The notes under the pieces are model-generated. The model searched no databases. It had not been told where the DNA came from and was given only the letters and a program-made list of their open reading frames with translations. Below are positions 35,093 to 44,330 of a stretch of 64,000 nucleotides of DNA, one piece after another; within the stretch, counting starts at the first letter, position 1; each line of letters opens with the position of its first letter. The DNA is from Rhodanobacter sp. C01 (GTDB lineage: Bacteria; Pseudomonadota; Gammaproteobacteria; Xanthomonadales; Rhodanobacteraceae): positions 451,416 to 515,415 of the forward strand of contig NZ_MUNR01000011.1 in assembly GCF_002001045.1 (NCBI RefSeq). The letters are read 5' to 3'. Both the position numbers and the translations under genes were made by a program.

Positions 35093-36078
35093 GCAGTGTG
35101 CAGCCTTGTGGCGTCAGCGACGACGACCGTCGGCCGCCGGTAAACGATTTGCTGGAAATCGCCCAGCGCGGACTGGCGCTCAAGCCCAAGCGGCTGCCGT
35201 CGTGGCTGTTCTACGACGAGCGCGGCTCGGCCCTGTTCGAGCGGATCTGCGAGCAGCCGGAGTACTACCTCACCCGCTGCGAAATTGCGCTGATGGACGA
35301 GCACGCGGAAAGCATCGCCGACACTCTCGGTAGTGACGTGCGTCTGGTCGAATACGGCAGTGGCAACGCACTCAAGACCCGCATGCTGTTGCAACACCTG
35401 CATGAGCCGGTGGCCTATGTGCCGGTGGAAATCTCGCCCGAGCCGTTGCGTCAGAGTGTCGTGCGGCTGGCCAGGGAATTTCCGCCGTTGCCGGTACAGC
35501 CGTTGTGCGCGGATTTCAGCAGGCCGTTGCGCCTGCCGATCCCGCCACGTGCGCCGCGCCGCACGGTGGTGTATTTCCCCGGCTCGACCATCGGCAACTT
35601 CGAGAATCGCGAGGCGGCGGCATTGCTGCGCAAGATGCGCAACGAGATGGGCGATGCAGGTGGCATCCTGATCGGGGTGGACCTGAAGAAGGACCACGCG
35701 CTGATCGAGGCTGCCTATAACGACCGTGCCGGGGTCACGGCGGAGTTCACGCTCAACATGCTGGCCCGGCTGAACCGCGAGATCGGCAGCAACTTCGAGC
35801 TGTCGGCGTTCGCCCATCGGGCGCATTACAACCGGATGGCCGGGCGCATCGAGACGCATATCGTCAGCCGGCGGGAGCAACAGGTGAAGCTTGGGCGCCT
35901 GAACGTGGCGTTCCGCGAGGACGAGGCCATGCTGGTCGAATACAGCTGCAAGTATTCGCTGGCCGATTTCGCCGCGTTGGCGGCCAGGGCCGGGTTGGCT
36001 GTGCTGCGCACATGGACCGACCCGGCGCAGATGTTCAGCCTGCAATATCTGGTGCGTGCCAGCACCGTGGCACGCTGA
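35089..36078 (+). CDS. egtD: histidine N-alpha-trimethyltransferase EgtD
   Basis: EgtD methylates histidine three times with SAM to give hercynine, the first step of ergothioneine synthesis. The 329 residues match the family (about 320). They show LKPKRLPSWLFYDERGSALFERIC (in pieces), LTRCEIALMDEHA, and the SAM-binding VEYGSGNALKTRMLL at about 84-98. YFPGSTIGNFENREA, GGILIGVDLKKD and NREIGSNFELSAFAHRAHYN follow. The ATG overlaps the egtB stop as ATGA. With EgtB it forms a minimal pathway; the final C-S lyase (EgtE) is not in the window and could be a general PLP enzyme. Confidence 0.96.
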   Translation: MSSVQPCGVSDDDRRPPVNDLLEIAQRGLALKPKRLPSWLFYDERGSALFERICEQPEYYLTRCEIALMDEHAESIADTLGSDVRLVEYGSGNALKTRMLLQHLHEPVAYVPVEISPEPLRQSVVRLAREFPPLPVQPLCADFSRPLRLPIPPRAPRRTVVYFPGSTIGNFENREAAALLRKMRNEMGDAGGILIGVDLKKDHALIEAAYNDRAGVTAEFTLNMLARLNREIGSNFELSAFAHRAHYNRMAGRIETHIVSRREQQVKLGRLNVAFREDEAMLVEYSCKYSLADFAALAARAGLAVLRTWTDPAQMFSLQYLVRASTVAR

Positions 36079-36096
36079 GTTCCTGCGTGTGCTTGT

Positions 36097-36119
36097 CGGG
36101 GCGCGTATCACGCGCCCCG
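36097..36119. terminator. bidirectional hairpin between egtD and the S10 peptidase gene
   Basis: A 10-base GC-rich stem, CGGGGCGCGT with ACGCGCCCCG, closes a three-base loop in the 51-base gap between converging genes. No U tract is present on either side. Confidence 0.5.
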
Positions 36120-36129
36120 GCAGAGTCGC

Positions 36130-37635
36130 TCACTTCACGCCGTATAGCTCCCGCACGTCGGACGTCAGCGCCGCCTGGCTGTCCTGTCGCGCGTAGAACA
36201 TGTGGCCGCCGGGGTATTCCTTCACCTGCACCCGGGTCGGATCGCCCATCGCCGGCATCTGATCGACGATCAGCACCGAGGCCATGAACGGGCAGGACAG
36301 ATCGTCCCAGCCATGGGCGATCAGCACGCGCAGGCCAGGATCGTTTGCCACCGCCTCGCGCAACTGCGATACCGAACCCTGGTTGGCATCGTCGTCTTCA
36401 TGCCACAGCTTGTTCACTTCGTAGCTCAACGCGTTGTAGCGGCCTGCGTATTTCCAGCCCACCGTCTGCGTGACGAAGTTGACCATCGCACTGGTGGTCG
36501 GCGCGATGATGCCGTTGAGGATCGGGTCGCCGGTCTGCTGATGTGGCGCATACGGGAACGGGTCCCACGCCGTCACGTTGGAATCGTAGCGGCTGCCGAG
36601 CCGTCCTTCGGCACGATAGACCTCGCGGAGGTAGGCCTGGGTTTCCAGCCGGCCACCGGAGCGCTTCACGAACAGCGGATCGAGTCCGGTCAGATCGGTG
36701 ACTTTCTTCACCACGCGGTCGGTGGCCTGGGGATCGGAGCGTCCACGCATCAGGTCAGCGGCATATTCGCCGCGTGTGTACTCGATGATCGGTGCCATCG
36801 CATCGGCGGTGAGCTTGTGCTCACGCTCCAGGTGCGCGGCTGCGATCGAGGGCAGGGTCTGCATCCACGGCAGCGGCGACACGTTCTCGTCGTCCGATGC
36901 GGCGGGGTCGAGATACGGCGACAGCAGCACCACACCACTCATCGCCACGCCAAGTTGAGTCTGCAGGTAGTCGGTGATGCGTGGACCACGGAAGCCGCCG
37001 TAGCTCTCGCCGACCAGGTACTTGCGCGAGGTCATGCGACCGTTCTTCACCAGCCAGTCGTAGACGATGCGCGAGAGATACTTGATGTCCGTGTCGGTGC
37101 TGTAGAACTGCTTGGTCGCCTCCTTGTCGTCCACCAGCGCGCGACTGAAACCGGTACCGATCGGGTCGATGAACACCAGGTCGGTGAAGCCCAGCCAGGT
37201 GCCGGGGTTGTCGTGCAAGGTCGCGGGGTCGGACGGGTTGTCGCCCTCGACGCCGAAGTTCACCTTCTTCGGCCCGATCGCGCCGAGGTTCAGATACACC
37301 GACGAGGCGCCCGGACCACCATTGAGCGCGAATGTCACCGGACGATCCTTGCCGGGCATCGTGTAGGCCGTGAACACCACTTCGCCAATGGTGGTGCCCT
37401 TCTCGTCGAGCACCGGCAGCGAACCCACGGTGACGGTGTATTTGAGTGTCTTGCCAGCCACCGTGGCGGATTGCGTCACGTGCGCGTCGGCCGGGAACGG
37501 CGGCAGGTGGAAACCATTGCTGCTGGCCGCATCCTGCGTCGGCGGCGGCTTGTGGGAATCGGCCGCCAGTAGCGATGTATTGAATCCGGCCAGCACCATG
37601 GCTGCCAGCAGGGCCGTTTGCAGGGACTTGCGCAC
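36130..37635 (-). CDS. exported serine carboxypeptidase-like protein (peptidase S10)
   Basis: This 501-residue protein is an S10 family peptidase with a signal peptide (KSLQTALLAAMVLAGFNTSLLAA in pieces). Catalytic landmarks are the oxyanion segment LNGGPGASSVYLNLGAIGP, the nucleophile VGESYGGFRGPRI (Ser near residue 222), an Asp in IAHGWDDLSCPF, and the final YPGGHMFY with the catalytic His. S10 enzymes release C-terminal residues at acid pH. The start is a GTG at 37635 with GAGGAAA upstream; earlier in-frame codons are not part of the signal peptide. It converges with egtD. Confidence 0.9.
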   Translation of the reverse strand: MRKSLQTALLAAMVLAGFNTSLLAADSHKPPPTQDAASSNGFHLPPFPADAHVTQSATVAGKTLKYTVTVGSLPVLDEKGTTIGEVVFTAYTMPGKDRPVTFALNGGPGASSVYLNLGAIGPKKVNFGVEGDNPSDPATLHDNPGTWLGFTDLVFIDPIGTGFSRALVDDKEATKQFYSTDTDIKYLSRIVYDWLVKNGRMTSRKYLVGESYGGFRGPRITDYLQTQLGVAMSGVVLLSPYLDPAASDDENVSPLPWMQTLPSIAAAHLEREHKLTADAMAPIIEYTRGEYAADLMRGRSDPQATDRVVKKVTDLTGLDPLFVKRSGGRLETQAYLREVYRAEGRLGSRYDSNVTAWDPFPYAPHQQTGDPILNGIIAPTTSAMVNFVTQTVGWKYAGRYNALSYEVNKLWHEDDDANQGSVSQLREAVANDPGLRVLIAHGWDDLSCPFMASVLIVDQMPAMGDPTRVQVKEYPGGHMFYARQDSQAALTSDVRELYGVK

Positions 37636-37719
37636 GGATATTTCCTCGTGGGTGAAAGATCCAAGCGTAGCGGGCCGCGATGCGGCCGGAGTGTGCACAA
37701 AGGCATGGGTGAAGGCGGC

Positions 37720-38163
37720 TCAGGGCCCTGCAAGCGCCGTCTGGATGAATTGCTGCAGCTGTGCCGCGTTGAGCGCGCCGGACTGTCGCGCAATCTCGTG
37801 TCCCTGACGAAACAGGATCAAGGTGGGGATGCTGCGGATGCCGAAGCGTTGGGCCAGCTGCGGCTGTGCCTCGGTGTCGAGCTTGGCCAGCCGCAGGCGA
37901 GGTTCGAACTGGCGTGCGGCCTGCACGAACACTGGTGCGAAGCCGACGCATGGCCCGCACCATGGTGCCCAGAAATCCACCAGCACCGGCAGGTCGCCAC
38001 GCCCGGCAACGGCGTCGAAGTTCGCGGTCGTCAAGTCGACCGGGTGCCCGTCAAACAAGGCCTGCCTGCATCGGCCGCAATTCGGTTGCTCGCCCACGCG
38101 CGCGGTAGGCACGCGATTGAGCGCGCCGCAATGCGGACAGGGGATCGTCAGTACTGTACTCAT
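37720..38163 (-). CDS. trxC: thioredoxin 2 (TrxC)
   Basis: This 147-residue thioredoxin has the N-terminal zinc finger that defines TrxC: CPHC near residue 9 and CGRC near 29. The thioredoxin fold follows with the active site FWAPWCGPCVGFAP (about 64-77) and the cis-Pro region IRSIPTLILF. TrxC is a reductant tied to oxidative stress, and the zinc finger tunes its activity. The ATG at 38163 is used, while a longer frame to 38538 is a shadow of the opposite gene. It diverges from the membrane protein gene at 38258. Confidence 0.95.
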   Translation of the reverse strand: MSTVLTIPCPHCGALNRVPTARVGEQPNCGRCRQALFDGHPVDLTTANFDAVAGRGDLPVLVDFWAPWCGPCVGFAPVFVQAARQFEPRLRLAKLDTEAQPQLAQRFGIRSIPTLILFRQGHEIARQSGALNAAQLQQFIQTALAGP

Positions 38164-38257
38164 GGCAGACTCCGGCATGGGCAGGTATTCCGCGCCATGG
38201 TCGGCAAGATGGCGGCGGCCTTGCGCCAACCCAAGCCATCGACCAGTGCCGCGGCGG

Positions 38258-38752
38258 ATGAGCATGAAGAGACCTTTGCCTGATGTCAGCCAGTCCACAC
38301 CCCGGCTGCTGTTGCGTGGCCTGGTTGTACTCGGAATGTGCTGGACCTTGCCAAACAGCCTGCTCGGGTTGCTGGCCGGGATCATCGGCTGCGCATTCGG
38401 CGCGCGCATGCACTGGCAGGGGGCCGAGCTGGCTGTAGTGGTGCGCTGCTGGCCGTGGCCATGGGGAACAGGCGGTGCGCTGACGCTCGGCAATGTGATC
38501 CTGCATACGGGCGAGCGGCTGGATACGCTCTGCTTCACCTATGCGCATCGTGCCGGTTACGACGTCGAGCCACCAGTGTCGCTGGCCGATCATGAGCGCG
38601 CGCATGTGCATCAGTACATGCTGCTCGGGCCGTTGTTCCTGCCGCTGTACATGCTGTGCGGCGGCGTCAGTGTGCGCAATCCGTTTGAGCGTGCAGCGGA
38701 TCGCTACGCGCAGAGTGGACGGGGCTGGTGGCCATGGACCAGCCACGAATGA
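38258..38752 (+). CDS. uncharacterised membrane protein with HERAH motif
   Basis: This protein of about 164 residues has two N-terminal hydrophobic segments (about 18-50) and one near 128-140. Between them lies TLGNVILHTGERLDTLCFTYAHRAGYDVEP, then SLADHERAHVHQYMLLGPLFLPLYML. HERAH fits HExxH and a further His follows, so a membrane-embedded zinc site is possible, but no peptidase activity is known. Proteins with a similar HEx-HV-QY and GPLFLP pattern occur in other bacteria as hypothetical membrane proteins. Tandem ATGs at 38258 and 38264 are both possible starts. It ends before a bidirectional terminator. Confidence 0.6.
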   Translation: MSMKRPLPDVSQSTPRLLLRGLVVLGMCWTLPNSLLGLLAGIIGCAFGARMHWQGAELAVVVRCWPWPWGTGGALTLGNVILHTGERLDTLCFTYAHRAGYDVEPPVSLADHERAHVHQYMLLGPLFLPLYMLCGGVSVRNPFERAADRYAQSGRGWWPWTSHE

Positions 38753-38796
38753 CTGCCTGATATCGTACTTGCACCGATCGCGACGAAGCTCCAATT

Positions 38797-38828
38797 GCAA
38801 AACGCCGCGGGTTGGCGCGGCGTTTTGC
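38797..38828. terminator. bidirectional rho-independent terminator
   Basis: A 13-base stem GCAAAACGCCGCG / CGCGGCGTTTTGC with a six-base loop gives a T run on both strands. It serves the membrane protein gene from the left and the SH3b protein gene from the right. Confidence 0.85.
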
Positions 38829-38851
38829 TGAAGGTGCCCGGACAAGTGCAG

Positions 38852-39622
38852 TCAGTTGCCGTTCTTGCTCTTGTCGTCAGGCGCCGGTCGGGTCTGCGGT
38901 TTGGGACGATTACCCTGCCCCTGCGGCGGACGATTGCCTTGTCCGGGTTGTGGGCGATTACCCTGTCCCGGTTGAGGACGATTGCCCTGGGCCGGTGGCG
39001 GCTTTTGTCCCTGGGCTGGGTTTCCGGTGCCCGGCCGCGACGGCGGCCTGTTGCCATTGCCCGGCTGCGGGCGAGGTGGCGGCTTGTTGCCATTGCCCGG
39101 TTGTGGGCGAGGTGGCGGCCTGTTGCCATTACCCGGCTGCGGGCGAGGTGGTGGCCTGTTCCCATGACCTGGCTGCGGCCGCGGCGGCGGGCGATGTATC
39201 GGCCGCGGTGGCGGACGACTGATGATCGGACGGCGGTACCAGTAATTGCGCTGCCGATAGAACGGACGATTGCTGTAGTAGTTGCCCCAGTAGGTACCGA
39301 TCACGAAGCTCACGATCGGGATGCCGATGTTCGCGCCGTACTCCTGCACGATCACCGGTTGATTTTGATATTGGTACTGGATGTACGTACCGGCTACCCA
39401 GCCGCGGGTGCCCATGGTGATCACATCGCACCACTCCCAACCCTCGGTGCAGCCCTGGATATTGACCGCGGTGCCGGCAGGAACCGTGGTGATGAGCGGA
39501 TAGCTCGGATCAGGACCCGCGCGCAGATTGAGGTTGCCGGTGACGAAGCCATCCGCAGCTTGTGCCAAGGCAGGTACGGCCAGTGCGAGTGAAGCAAGAA
39601 CAAGCCAGGCTAGACGTTTCAT
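38852..39622 (-). CDS. secreted SH3b protein with Pro-rich repeat tail (copy 1)
   Basis: This 256-residue protein has a signal peptide (LAWLVLASLALAVPALAQA) and a bacterial SH3 domain at about 23-85: GFVTGNLNLRAGPDPSYPLI, VPAGTAVNIQGCTEGWEWCDV and RGWVAGTYIQYQYQ. A middle part, GIPIVSFVIGTYWGNYYSNRPFY, follows. The last 110 residues are low-complexity Pro/Arg/Gly/Asn repeats. SH3b domains usually bind cell wall, so this may be a periplasmic wall-associated protein. The ATG at 39622 follows AGGAG at nine bases. A paralogue with the same domain order lies at 42750-43493, but the tails are different. Confidence 0.8.
   Translation of the reverse strand: MKRLAWLVLASLALAVPALAQAADGFVTGNLNLRAGPDPSYPLITTVPAGTAVNIQGCTEGWEWCDVITMGTRGWVAGTYIQYQYQNQPVIVQEYGANIGIPIVSFVIGTYWGNYYSNRPFYRQRNYWYRRPIISRPPPRPIHRPPPRPQPGHGNRPPPRPQPGNGNRPPPRPQPGNGNKPPPRPQPGNGNRPPSRPGTGNPAQGQKPPPAQGNRPQPGQGNRPQPGQGNRPPQGQGNRPKPQTRPAPDDKSKNGN
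39044..39187 (-). repeat. four tandem 36-base coding repeats
   Basis: Four consecutive 36-base units encode variants of (R/K)PPPRPQPG(N/H)GN in the tail of the SH3b protein. The units differ by a few substitutions and the last is the most diverged. Shorter 24-base units coding RPQPGQGN follow nearer the stop. Confidence 0.8.
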
Positions 39623-39735
39623 CGATGACATCTCCTGTGTTGCCGTCTGGCAACAAGCGTTCCCGGGTTCGCGTTCCATCAGGTGCTGAAAGGCCTGGCT
39701 ACTCTGGACCGGTTGTGGTGGTGGCGCAAGCCTTG

Positions 39736-41042
39736 TCAGCCTGGCTGGGCCTTCTTGTGTGACCTGATGTGGATGCGCTGCCAGACATGGATCGGCAATC
39801 CGGCGACCAGCAGCACCAGTCCCCACCACAGGGACTCCGTGCCGGTACCGACCAGCGCCCACAGGCTGTACAGCAAGGCGCCCGCGGCAACCAGCTTACG
39901 CCATCCATGCGCATGCGCCGAGGCATCGATGCGCCACCATGCCAGCACGCTGATCACATACGGCAGCAGGCAGGTCGCGGTGGACAACAGGATCGAAAAG
40001 GTGAACAGCGCGACCAGGCTGCGACTGTAGTTGGCGGCAATCAGTGCGCTGGCCAGCACGCTGCTGAGCAGCAGGCCGAAACGTGGCGTGCCGTGATGAT
40101 CCACTTGCGCGAACGCTGCAGGAAACACCCGATCCTGTGCTGCCGCCAGTGGTGTCTGCGCCTGCAGCAGCACCCAGCCGTTGAGTGCGCCGAAGCAGGA
40201 GACCGTGGCGACCACGCCGACGCCGACGCCGGCCAGCGGTCCCCATAATCGGCTTGCTGCCTCGGCCATCGGCGCCGCTGAATTGCGCAGCATGTCGATC
40301 GGCAACAGGCCGATCACCACGGTGCAGGCAAGCATGGTGGTGCTACCGGCAATCAGCATGCCGATCACGGTGGCGCGCGGCACCGTGCGTTCGGGATCGC
40401 GCACCACGCCGGTCGGAACCGTGGCCGATTCCAGCCCGAGCAGTGCCCACAGCGTCAATGCCGCCACGGCGGTGGTGACCTGGAGCAGAGGCTGGCCGCT
40501 GGGGTTGAACGGTCGATAGGCGTCGAGATGGACCCAGCCCAGCCCGACCACGCCGAACAGCAGCAGCGGCACCAGCTTGAGCACGGTGGCGACGAACTGC
40601 ATGCGCGCGGCCTCGCGTATGCCGGCCAGGTTCACCACGGTGCAGAACCATAGCGCTCCCAGCGCACAGGCGGCACCACGCCATGGTGTCGCGGTGGCCT
40701 CCGGCCACACCGCGCCGAGACTGCCGGCAAATGCCACGGCGATCGCCGCGTTAGCCGTCCATACGCTGACCCAGTAGCTCCACGCCGCCACGAAACCGAT
40801 GCCGTCGCCGAATGCCTTGCGCGCATAGCCATAACCGCCACCATGGTTACGCATCGCCTGCGCCAGCCATGCGTAGACGAGTGCCAGCAACAAGGCGCCG
40901 CCCAGGGTGAATGCCCAGCCGAGCACGCTTGCCGCACCATATGGCGCCAACGCGGCCGGCAGCAGGAACACGCCGGAGCCGATCATGTTGCCAACCACCA
41001 GCGCGATCAGCGTCCACAGGCCGAGTACGCGAGTGTCGTGAC

Positions 41043-41046
<4 letters not shown>
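39736..41046 (-). CDS. APC superfamily amino acid permease
   Basis: This 436-residue inner-membrane transporter has twelve hydrophobic helices and the APC family opening LGLWTLIALVVGNMIGSGVFLLPAAL (in pieces), in which GSGVFLLP is the helix-1 substrate motif of the AdiC-like group. GGGYGYARKAFGDGIGFVAAW marks helix 3. The substrate is not evident. Its ATG overlaps the stop of the upstream Rieske oxygenase gene by four bases, so the two are coupled. The substrate is therefore probably the compound the oxygenase works on, or a product of it; this is inference. Confidence 0.85.
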
Positions 41047-42146
<1,100 letters not shown>

Positions 42147-42226
42147 GGCCACGCGCCGGTCGGATGCGATGCCACAGTATTGACCGCCGGGCGTGCCGCG
42201 GAAAGGGCTTCGCTGGCGGGCGGCTG

Positions 42227-42652
42227 CTAGTGCACGCTCACCAGTTCGATATCGAAGACCAGCGAGGCATTCGGTGGCACCACCTTGCCGACACTGCGTC
42301 CGCCGTAGCCGAGCTTCGGCGGGATCAGCAAGGTGCGCTTGCCGCCTGCGCGCATGCCCTTGATGCCGCGTTCCCAGCCAGGAATGACCTTGCCCTCGCC
42401 CAGAGTGAAAGTGATGGTCTGGCCGTGGTCGTAGGAGCTGTCGATTTTCGCGCCATGGTGATCCTTCGCGTTTTCGTCGTACAGCCAGCCGGTGTAATTG
42501 AGCTCAACTTGTGCGTCGTTGCGGGCGATTGCGCCGGTACCTACCTGTCGGTCGATCACGACAAGCCCGGAGGGTCCATCGGCGGCGCTGACAGGGAGTA
42601 CTGCAATGGCGGTCAGCAGCATGCTGGCGGTCAACAACCATGATCGGTGCAT
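42227..42652 (-). CDS. exported FKBP-type peptidyl-prolyl isomerase
   Basis: This 141-residue PPIase has a signal peptide (WLLTASMLLTAIAVLPVSAA) and one FKBP domain. Landmarks are VELNYTGWLYDENAKDHHG, GEGKVIPGWERGIKGMRAGGKR (in pieces) and LGYGGRSVGKVVPPNASLVFDIEL. It should assist folding of periplasmic proteins. The ATG at 42652 is used, directly before the hydrophobic segment. A long hairpin at 42695-42727 separates it from the SH3b gene upstream on the same strand. Confidence 0.92.
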   Translation of the reverse strand: MHRSWLLTASMLLTAIAVLPVSAADGPSGLVVIDRQVGTGAIARNDAQVELNYTGWLYDENAKDHHGAKIDSSYDHGQTITFTLGEGKVIPGWERGIKGMRAGGKRTLLIPPKLGYGGRSVGKVVPPNASLVFDIELVSVH

Positions 42653-42694
42653 GCGGGGATTTCCGGTGACAGGCAAGCCGCCAGTGTAAAACGA

Positions 42695-42727
42695 CGCGGC
42701 GGGATGAACAGGGTTCACCCCGCCGCG
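42695..42727 (-). terminator. long hairpin terminator after SH3b copy 2
   Basis: A nine-base outer stem CGCGGCGGG / CCCGCCGCG encloses an inner TGAAC / GTTCA stem with a three-base loop. It lies between the SH3b gene and the FKBP gene. No clear U tract follows on the minus strand. Confidence 0.55.
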
Positions 42728-42749
42728 CCATCATCGCGTGATCCGGCGA

Positions 42750-43493
42750 TCAGTGATTGTCGTGATCGTCCTTGTGCTCGGCTGGCTTGGCGTTGCCATT
42801 GGCTGGCCGCGCCGGCTGGCCATGGGCGGGAGCAGCCGGACGGTTTCCATTGAATTGCGGCCGGCCGTTCTGGGCCGGCTGGGCATAGTTGGCTGCTGGC
42901 GCACGATTGCCGTACTCCTGCGGTCGGCCATGCTCAACCGGTTGAACCGGACGTGCCGGTCCGACAGCCTCCGGGTGACCCGGCTGTGAGCCATGGTACT
43001 GCCGGTTGTCCGGGCCGCCGCCACGGATCGGTCCACGGTAAAACTCGTGCCGCGGCGGCGGTGGTCGGCTCATGATGGGGCGGCGGTACCATTGCTCGCG
43101 TTCGCCATAGAACGGCCGCCCGCGGTAGTAATTGTCCCAGTACAGGCCAATCGAAAAGGCGACGATGGGAACGCCGATCTCTGCGCCATAGTCGGACAAC
43201 AGCACCGGCTGATCCTGGTACTCGTACTGGATGAAGTTGCCGGCGATCCAGCCACGATTGCCGTCGTTGGCGTTGATCACGTCACACCATTCCCAGCCCG
43301 AGGTGCAGCCTTGCACGCTGACTCCCGTGCCTGCAGGAAGCTGGTCGACGAGCGGGTAGCTCGGATCAGGGCCTGCGCGCAAGTTGACGTTGCCGGTGAC
43401 ATAGCCGTCCTGCGCGTATGCCAGTGCGGAGAAGGCCAGTGAAAGTGACGCCACAGACAGTGATGCAAGGGCAAAACGGGTGAGGCGTTTCAT
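42750..43493 (-). CDS. secreted SH3b protein with Asn/Pro/Gln-rich tail (copy 2)
   Basis: This 247-residue protein is a paralogue of the gene at 38852-39622. It has a signal peptide (ASLSVASLSLAFSALAYA), then an SH3b domain with GYVTGNVNLRAGPDPSYPLV, LPAGTGVSVQGCTSGWEWCDV and RGWIAGNFIQYEYQDQPV. The shared middle part is GVPIVAFSIGLYWDNYYRGRPFY. The C-terminal 100 residues are rich in Pro, Asn, Gln and His but lack the regular repeats of copy 1. A TATACT -10-like box lies at 43532-43527. The role is unknown, probably cell-envelope related. Confidence 0.78.
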   Translation of the reverse strand: MKRLTRFALASLSVASLSLAFSALAYAQDGYVTGNVNLRAGPDPSYPLVDQLPAGTGVSVQGCTSGWEWCDVINANDGNRGWIAGNFIQYEYQDQPVLLSDYGAEIGVPIVAFSIGLYWDNYYRGRPFYGEREQWYRRPIMSRPPPPRHEFYRGPIRGGGPDNRQYHGSQPGHPEAVGPARPVQPVEHGRPQEYGNRAPAANYAQPAQNGRPQFNGNRPAAPAHGQPARPANGNAKPAEHKDDHDNH

Positions 43494-43614
43494 GCGGACG
43501 ATCTCCGACGGGTGGGTGTCGGCGACAGTATATGCGCGCGCGAGCACGGCGATATCCGGAGCCATCCATGTCCGGGTTATGTCCGGTACATGCCCGATAT
43601 ATCGCCGGTACAGC

Positions 43615-44217
43615 TCAGCTTGTCGTCCGCGCCACGAAGCGCAACGCCACCGAGTTCATGCAGTAGCGCAGGCCGGTCGGTTGCGGGCCATCGTCGAAGA
43701 CATGACCGAGGTGGCTGTCGCATCCGGCACAGCTGATCGCGGTGCGATCCATGCCGAAGCTGTCGTCCCGGTGCTGGATCAGATTGCGCGCGGCAATGGG
43801 TTGCCAGAAGCTGGGCCAGCCGGTGCCGGAATCGAATTCGGTGGCTGCGTCGTACAACGCGGTGGCGCAGGCGGCGCAGCGGAACAGGCCGGCATGGGCA
43901 GGCTTCTCATGGTCGCCGCTGAAGGCCCGTTCGGTACCATCGCGGCGCATCACGTCGAACGCTGCCGGCGACAGCCGCTGCCGCCACTGCGCATCGGTCA
44001 GCACCAGCTTCGGGACCTGGCGTGGGCCGAGGTCGCGGCCGTTGTCGGCAAAGATTTCCAGCAGCACGCTGCCGGGCTTGCCGACCGGCGTGTTGTCGGC
44101 GGCGAACAGGCGTGGCATGACCAGCCCCCCACCAGCCACCAGCAGCGCGCCGCCCGAGAGTGCAGCGCGCAGGAAGCGGCGGCGATCCATCGCAAGGGTT
44201 TCATCGATGCGTGACAT
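43615..44217 (-). CDS. msrB: peptide-methionine (R)-S-oxide reductase MsrB, Tat-exported
   Basis: MsrB repairs methionine-R-sulfoxide in oxidised proteins. The 200 residues start with a twin-arginine signal (DRRRFLRAALSGGALLVAGG), so this copy acts in the periplasm. The MsrB domain has two zinc CxxC pairs (CAAC and CAGC), GTGWPSFWQPI, SHLGHVFDDGP and the catalytic Cys in LRYCMNSVALRF. The ATG at 44217 has GGAGG seven bases upstream. It follows the DipZ-like gene on the same strand, with only a REP palindrome between. It probably receives electrons through that protein and belongs to the same ECF-sigma regulon. Confidence 0.94.
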   Translation of the reverse strand: MSRIDETLAMDRRRFLRAALSGGALLVAGGGLVMPRLFAADNTPVGKPGSVLLEIFADNGRDLGPRQVPKLVLTDAQWRQRLSPAAFDVMRRDGTERAFSGDHEKPAHAGLFRCAACATALYDAATEFDSGTGWPSFWQPIAARNLIQHRDDSFGMDRTAISCAGCDSHLGHVFDDGPQPTGLRYCMNSVALRFVARTTS

Positions 44218-44240
44218 GGCAACCTCCGTGATTGTGTTTC

Positions 44241-44314
44241 TGTAGGAGCGACTTCAGTCGCGATGCTTTATGCGCCATTCGAGAAGAGCGATCGCGACTG
44301 AAGTCGCTCCTGCA
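44241..44314. repeat. REP-type palindromic pair
   Basis: Two inverted 24-base arms begin TGTAGGAGCGACTTCAGTCG and its complement, separated by 26 bases. A related pair lies at 47523-47604. This is the REP/BIME family common in xanthomonad and pseudomonad intergenic spaces. On transcription the arms form a long hairpin between dipZ and msrB. Confidence 0.85.
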
Positions 44315-44330
44315 AGAGCCGGGTTTCGAA

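Noticed and set aside
39044..39187. Regular direct repeats that look like a CRISPR array
   Set aside because: The 36-base units are contiguous, in frame and coding; there are no unique spacers and no cas genes.
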